Positions 63,726 through 64,000 of a DNA stretch of 64,000 bases are shown one piece after another. The notes below the pieces were generated by a model, which was given only the letters and a program-made list of their open reading frames with translations, was not told the origin of the DNA and did not search any database. The stretch comes from Tenebrio molitor (taxonomy: Eukaryota; Arthropoda; Insecta; Coleoptera; Tenebrionidae), in NCBI RefSeq assembly GCF_963966145.1, contig NC_091050.1, positions 22,320,001 to 22,384,000 of the forward strand, in the 5' to 3' direction. The translations under genes were made by a program, and so were the position numbers. Positions within the stretch are counted from its first letter, which is position 1; every line of letters starts with the position of its first letter.

Positions 63726-64000
63726 TATAAATAAAGGTATCAAGTTATAATAGACTAGGCAAAAATGAATAGAGAATTCCACAATTTTTGTTGGAAAGCA
63801 AAATAATTGCCCCAATTCTTCCACGTACTCTTAAACACAAGATGAATTTAAAATGATACAGGTACTGGAAATATTACATTTAATGTGTATATTAATATAT
63901 TTCTAACACATTTCATTACAAATTTTAAACTGTATTTATAAAAAATTCAAAAAAGAAAAAATTCCCTATTAATTTTTGCCTAGTTTATAACTGAATAACG
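63726..64000. other. Window end, nothing recognised
   Basis: AT-rich; no frame, repeat or element end was seen. Confidence 0.35.

Overview
The window looks like an insect nuclear chromosome, most probably a beetle. It is AT-rich, its genes are split by introns of about 50 bases with GT...AG ends, it holds a microsomal CYP4 cytochrome P450, and nearly everything else is transposable elements of animal type (copia, BEL/Pao, jockey-like and CR1-like LINEs, Tc1/mariner-superfamily elements, pogo, a Mutator fragment, a P-like remnant, many MITEs). No rRNA, tRNA gene or CRISPR array was seen. The order Coleoptera is an inference from gene style and repeats.

Host-type genes are few. (i) A GC-rich island at about 10.26-11.3 kb carries the first exons of an unidentified minus-strand gene. 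(ii) Two paralogous minus-strand C2H2 zinc-finger genes lie at 15.16-16.64 kb (with decayed 3' sequence down to 14.52 kb) and 33.32-35.00 kb. They sit inside a segmental duplication of about 2.5-3 kb, and each is damaged differently: one by a nonsense codon, the other by a frameshift. (iii) An apparently intact eight-exon CYP4 gene lies on the plus strand at 23.06-24.97 kb. Zinc-finger remnants lie near 13.4 and 42 kb.

Layout: 0-5.2 kb, fold-back repeats and MITEs. 5.47-10.00 kb, a young copia element (219-bp LTRs differing at one base, 5-bp TSD, one frameshift). 10-11.5 kb, GC-rich promoter/exon region. 11.9-17 kb, MITEs and zinc-finger copy A. 17.4-20.7 kb, a pile of BEL/Pao, Mutator, P-like and LINE ORF1 remnants. 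21-22.7 kb, hairpin elements. 23-25 kb, CYP4. 25.7-28.4 kb, a 2.6-kb TIR element holding a SINE. 28.6-31 kb, a LINE 3' fragment and nested MITEs. 32.6-35 kb, zinc-finger copy B. 36-43 kb, fold-backs, MITEs and a minisatellite. 43.7-46.1 kb, a three-exon DD82E transposase with another TIR element in its last exon. 46.6-53.6 kb, TA-target elements placed end to end. 53.9-57.2 kb, a MITE plus a tandem dimer of a 1.4-kb element. 58.4-63.7 kb, one old element split by several nested insertions, the youngest being a structurally complete pogo element with a 619-residue transposase.

The main story is serial nesting: most elements use TA targets and many share or abut each other's TA duplications. 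Pairwise comparison of copies inside the window gives exact insertion boundaries without outside data. Family calls rest on motifs read by eye; no database search was possible.
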